Assembly: GCA_024291935.2 (NCBI GenBank)
Contig: CM044311.1
Span: forward strand, 14,979,001 to 15,043,000
Origin: Okapia johnstoni
Lineage: Eukaryota; Chordata; Mammalia; Artiodactyla; Giraffidae
Direction of reading: 5' to 3'
DNA: 64,000 bases
Shown: positions 59,538-64,000 of the stretch, piece by piece
How the letters are laid out: every line of letters begins with the position of its first letter
Position numbering within the stretch: the first letter of the stretch is position 1
Notes under the pieces: model-generated
Databases searched by the model: none
Seen by the model: only the letters and a program-made list of their open reading frames with translations
Told to the model about the DNA's origin: nothing
Position numbers and translations under genes: made by a program

Positions 59538-59730
59538 GTATTCAACTCTTTGCGACCCCATGGATTGTAGCCAGCCAAGTTCCACTGTCCATGGGATTTC
59601 CCAGTCAAGAATACTGGAGTGAGTTTCCATTTCTGACTCCAGGGCATCTTCCCAACTCAGGGATTGAACCCACTTCTCCTCCAGTTCCTACACTGGATTC
59701 TTTATGATTCGCGCCACCTGGGAAGCCCTG
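59538..59730 (-). mobile_element. Bov-tA SINE
   Basis: The order is tgtattcaactctttgcgac, ggatttcccagtcaagaata and gcgccacctgggaagccc. It interrupts the TA/CA tract. Confidence 0.87.
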
Positions 59731-59784
59731 TATATACATACACACATATGTATACACATTAACATTTATATATAAATATATATT

Positions 59785-60090
59785 ATATCAGTTCAATCAC
59801 TCTGTTATATCTGACTCTTTGCAACCCCATGGACTGCAGCATGCCAGGCTTCCCTGTCCACCAACTCCCAGAACTCAGACTCATGTCCATTGTGTCCGTG
59901 ATGCCATTCAACCATCTCATCTTCTGTCATCCCCTTCTCTTTCTGCCTTCAACCTTTCCCAGCATCAGGGTCTTTTCTAAAGAATCAGTTCTTTGCATCA
60001 GGTGGCCAAAGTATTGGAGCTTCAGCCTCAGCATCAGTCCTTCCAATGAGTATTCAAGATTGGTTTTTTGGACTGACTGACTTGATATAA
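59785..60090 (-). mobile_element. BovB LINE 3' fragment
   Basis: The order is atcagttcaatcactctgtt, catcttctgtcatccccttc, gcatcaggtggccaaagtat and ccttccaatgagtattcaag, a reverse BovB end. Confidence 0.87.
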
Positions 60091-60842
60091 TAAATATTAT
60101 ATATATATATATATATATGTATATACATATAATTTATAAAGATTGTGTAGTTATGTTGAACATGTTAAATTCTTGTCATAAACATAATTACTTTGCCTTT
60201 TCAATCCTTGGGGTAGAGTGCTTGGTTCTGGATATAGAAAAAAATAGCTGTCATAGCATCATACAGTGAGAGGGTTCTCATCGAATAAGTCATAAATGAA
60301 TCATTAAAAATACAGCAAAGATTATAGTAGTAGAATCATTTTTTTACTTTGGTGAGCCTATAGACTACGCATAAAAAAGGAAAAAAAAAAGAAATAAAGG
60401 AAATGCACCTAGGGAGTTATTCAAAGTTATGGAACTGATTACAGCCTCAATCCCAATTCTAGAAAGAAGTCTGGGGGGCTGCAGTGCCCAGGAAAGTCTC
60501 TAATCTTTAAGTGAAACTTAAGTAATTCTGCTAAAGAGACACCAAGGGAAACAAAGGAAAGGATGATGTGCTTCTTTTTGCACTGATTTTATCCCTACCT
60601 TCCTTCACCATCAGCATCAAGGTTTTTTATATGCATTGCTTCCAAGCTAGAGATGACTCAAACTCTTACTTTTTAAATTTTACATGGATTTTACAAACTT
60701 GGAGAACAAACAAAAATCTTAAAACTATGGCTTTTGATCTCAAGATCTAGGTGTTTTGTTGAATAAATTAGTTGTTTGAATTCAAAAAGTCTAGCTCTTA
60801 ATTAGCAAAAACTAAAACCCAGATGGTCAAGGGTCAAGGTTG

Positions 60843-60892
60843 AGGTCCATAGGGTCGCAAAGAGTGGGACAAAACTGAGTAACTGAACAACG
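60843..60892 (+). mobile_element. BovB tail scrap
   Basis: About 50 nt: gtccatagggtcgcaaagag followed by aaaactgagtaactgaac. Confidence 0.6.
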
Positions 60893-61650
60893 TCAAGGTT
60901 GAGGAAATATGCATAATACATAATTTTCTACCTCTTTTTCCGATCCTTGACCAGTTCTTGACCACTAAGAAAGACAAGACTGGAGGGAAATCATTAAGTT
61001 TAAATGCTATTCAAATCCCTGAGAGGAGCTCTCATGATCATCCCTGAGTTAAGCCCCAGTTTGGAGGGACAGAAAAGTAGAAACATCAGAAAATCTCAAG
61101 GGAATCCCAAACAGAAAGTGTCATTGTTGGGTTTGTAGTATGTAACCCAGGAGATGGCAAGACTGTAGTAGAGAAATCATACATCCAACAGTCTCTTAAA
61201 TGGTAAAATATCAATGTCTAGGCAGTGAACCTAAAAGCACATTCAGAGTCCTGCTTAACCTCAGAGTGTGCCAGGGCAAGCATCCAAAAATCCATGGCGC
61301 TTCCCAACCAGAAGCCTTGTGGAAGGCCTGAGAGAACCTGTGGATCAGGAGACTTGAGGTTGGGGTGGAAACAATTCAATACGTGGTCTTTATACGGAGA
61401 GCACACTGGGACCACAGGGATCTCAGAGGATGCAGCAGAGATAGCAGCAACCATGGTCTGGCAGGATGTCACATCCCTGGGGGAGCCAAAAGGACAGAAG
61501 CGGCCATGGACCAGCCACTCCCACTATCACCAATGCCCATGCCTGTGATCAAACTCTCCTAAGCCCAGACACCCCTGGGAAAGAAAAGCAGAAGGCAAGT
61601 GGAAAGAGACCTGTATTAACCGAACTATTAACCAAACGAAAACTTGGTTT

Positions 61651-63858
61651 TAAACAAAAAGTTATTGTTCTTATCTTTCAATTTGTTAATGTGGTGAATT
61701 ACATTGATTGATTTGCGGATGTTAAAGAAACAAGGGATAAAGCCCACTTGGTCATGATGTATGATCTTTTTAATATGATGTTGGATTCTGTTTGCTAGAA
61801 TTTTATTAAGGATTTTTGCATCTATGTTCATCAGTGATATTGGCCTGTAGTTTTCTTTTTTTGTGACATCTTTGTCTGGTTTTGGAATTAGGGTGATGGT
61901 GGCCTCATAGAATGAGTTTGGAAGTTTACCACCTTCTTCTGCAATTTTTCTGGAAGAGTTTGAGTAGGATAGGTGTTAGCTCTTCTCTAAATTTTTTGGT
62001 AGAATTCCGCTGTGAAGCCGTCTGGTCCTGGGCTTTTGTTTTGCTGGAAGATTTCTGATTACAGTTTCGATTTCCGTGCTTGTGATGGGTCTGTTAAGAT
62101 CTTCTATTTCTTCCTGGTTCAATTTTGGAAAGTTATACTTTTCTAAGAATTTGTCCATTTCTTCCAAGTTGTCCATTTTATTGGCATATAGCTGTTGGTA
62201 GTAGTCTCTTATGATCCTTTGTATTTCTGTGTAGTCTGTTGTGATCTCTCCATTTTCATTTCTAATTTTGTTGATCTGATTCTTCTCCCTTTGTTTCTTG
62301 ATGAGTCTGGCTAAAGGCTTGTCAATTTTGTTTATCTTCTCGAAAAACCAACTTTTAGTTTTGTTGATTTTTGCTATGGTCTCTTTTGTTTCTTTTGCAT
62401 TTATTTTCTGCCCTAATTTTTAAGATTTTCTTTCCTTCTACTAACCCTGGGGTTCTTCATTTCTTCCTTCTCTAGTTGCTTTAGGTGTAGAGTTAGTTTA
62501 TTTATTTGAGTTTTTTCTTGTTTCTTGAGGTACGCCTGTATTGCTATGAACCTTCCCCTTAGCATTGCTTTTACAGTGTCCCATAGGTTTTGGGTTGTTG
62601 TGTTTTCATTTTCATTCGTTTCTATGCATATTTTGATTTCTTTTTTGATTTCTTCTGTGATTTGTTGGTTATTCAGAAGCGTGTTGTTTAATTAAAAGCT
62701 TTTGCACAACAAAGGAAACTATAAGCAAGGTGAAAAGACAGCCTTCAGAATGGGAGAAAATAATAGCAAACGAAGCAACAGACAAACAATTAATCTCAAA
62801 AATATACAAGCAACTCCTGCAGCTGAATTCCAGAAAAATAAACGACCCAATCAAAAAATGGGCCAAAGAACTAAACAGACATTTCTCCAAAGAAGACATA
62901 CAGATGGCTAACAAACACATGAAAAGATGCTCAACATCACTCATTATTAGAGAAATGCAAATCAAAACCACAATGAGGTACCATTACACACCAGTCAGAA
63001 TGGCCGCTATCCAAAAGTCTACAAGCAATAAATGCTGGAGAGGGTGTGGAGAAAAGGGAACCCTCTTACACTGTTGGTGGGAATGCAAACTAGTACAGCC
63101 ACTATGGAGAACAGTGTGGAGATTCCTTAAAAAAACTGGGGAATAGAACTGCCATATGACCCAGCAATCCCACTGCTAGGCATATACACCGAGGAAACCA
63201 GAATTGAAAGAGACGCGTGTACCCCAATGTTCATCGCAGCACTGTTTACAATAGCCAGGACATGGAAGCAACCTAGATGTCCATCGGCAGACGAATGGAT
63301 AAGGAAGCTGTGGTACATATACACAATGGAATATTACTCAGCCATTAAAAAGAATACATTTGAATCCGTTCTATTGAGATGGATGAAACTGGAGCCCATT
63401 ATACAGAGTGAAGTGAGCCAGAAAGAAAAGCACCAATACAGTATACTAATGCATGTATATGGAATTTGAAAGATGATAATGGTAACCCTATATGTGAGAC
63501 AGAATAAGAGACACAGATGCATAGAACAGTCCTGTGGACTCTGAGGGAGAAGGTGAGGGTTGGACGTTCTGGGACAATAACATTGAAACATGTATATTGT
63601 CATATGTGATGCAGAACACCATTCCATGTTCTATGCATGGGACGGATGCTCAGGGATGGAGCGTTGGGATGACACTGAGGGATGGGAGGGGGAGGGAGGT
63701 GGGAGGAGGGTTTGGGAGGGGGAGCACATGTGAATCCATGGCTGATTCATGTCGATGTATGGCAAAAACTACTACAATATTGTAAAGTAATTAGCCCCCA
63801 ACTAAAATAAAAAATAAATTAAAAAAAAAAAATAAAATAAAAAATAAACAAAAAGTTA
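61651..63858 (+). mobile_element. L1 LINE with 5' inversion (twin priming) and 14-bp TSD
   Basis: The insertion is bounded by perfect copies of taaacaaaaagtta (61,651-61,664 and 63,845-63,858). Its left part (61,665 to about 62,690) is L1 ORF2 on the minus strand: [14 protein letters not shown] start, then [20 protein letters not shown] and [16 protein letters not shown]. Its right part (about 62,691-63,844) is the ORF2 C-terminal region and 3' UTR on the plus strand ([20 protein letters not shown], then [15 protein letters not shown] and [20 protein letters not shown]), ending in an A-rich tail. The stretch of ORF2 between the two parts is deleted. No functional protein can be made. Confidence 0.93.
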
Positions 63859-64000
63859 AACTTGAGCTAACCTTGAGTTGACAAGATCCACTGGTAGATG
63901 GGGACCTCTAGGCTAGGATGAGTTGCTATCTTTTTTTAATGGCATCACACAACTTTTTTTGCACACCCTAGTTTGTAGCTTGAGAAAAATGTGTACTCAA

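Larger units (their letters stand above)
53986..64000 (+). other. GRIK1 3' UTR of this isoform, then intron or flank
   Basis: The 3' end of this transcript form is not fixed. The first polyadenylation-like hexamer is ATTAAA at 54,132-54,137, and AATAAA occurs at 56,689-56,694. Exons for other GluK1 tails were sought and not found, so they presumably lie beyond 64 kb and this stretch would be intronic for those forms. It holds SINEs, a MER5A, a BovB fragment, TA/CA simple repeats and an inverted L1. About 53,990-55,900 and 58,000-59,400 contain no recognised repeat beyond a short tandem duplication. Confidence 0.65.

Noticed and set aside
62730..63146. A 138-codon open frame resembling an L1 protein
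   Set aside because: It is the ORF2 C-terminus of a 5'-inverted, internally deleted L1, so not a gene.
54000..64000. Search for the other GluK1 C-terminal exons (tails ending ETVA)
   Set aside because: No matching frame with splice sites was found, so they are taken to lie outside the window.

Overview
The window comes from a ruminant nuclear genome. It is packed with ruminant-lineage retroposons: BovB (RTE-type) LINE fragments, Bov-tA and Bov-A2 SINEs, CHR-type artiodactyl SINEs and an L1. Older mammalian repeats are also present (MIR, L2-like, MLT1, MER20, MER5A). I cannot tell cattle, sheep, goat and deer apart from the sequence alone.

One gene accounts for all the protein-coding signal: the 3' half of GRIK1, which encodes the kainate-type glutamate receptor subunit GluK1 (GluR5), on the + strand. 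Ten exons can be placed by splice sites and a continuous frame: 5284-5391, 8257-8301, 13648-13761, 17291-17494, 18449-18672, 24411-24529, 28820-29037, 44677-44902, 52280-52530 and 53836-53985 (stop codon). Together they give 1659 nt, which is 552 codons plus the stop. They cover the end of the amino-terminal domain, the ligand-binding domain (S1 and S2), all four membrane segments and one of the alternative cytoplasmic tails. The first ~366 residues must lie upstream of the window. Other known C-terminal tails were not found and probably lie beyond 64 kb.

The most informative non-coding element concerns RNA editing. The exon at 24411-24529 carries the Q/R pore codon (24523-24525), and its 3' end plus the first ~70 nt of intron form one arm of a long imperfect inverted repeat. 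The other arm is at 26125-26218, about 1.6 kb into the intron. This matches the distant editing-complementary sequence described for kainate receptor pre-mRNAs. The 5' splice site lies inside the duplex, and a ruminant SINE with a target-site duplication has inserted into the loop. About 9 kb around this exon (20,960-30,265) is almost free of young retroposons, whereas the next intron is full of them.

Other structure: a 45-nt cassette microexon with a weak donor; an L1 with a 14-bp target duplication and a 5' inversion typical of twin priming (61,651-63,858); BovB copies in opposite orientation on either side of the 44,677 exon; an 87-bp tandem duplication just after the M3 exon; a degenerate 60-bp tandem array; and several microsatellites and G-rich runs. 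Most other open frames in the window are SINE, LINE or simple-repeat shadows.
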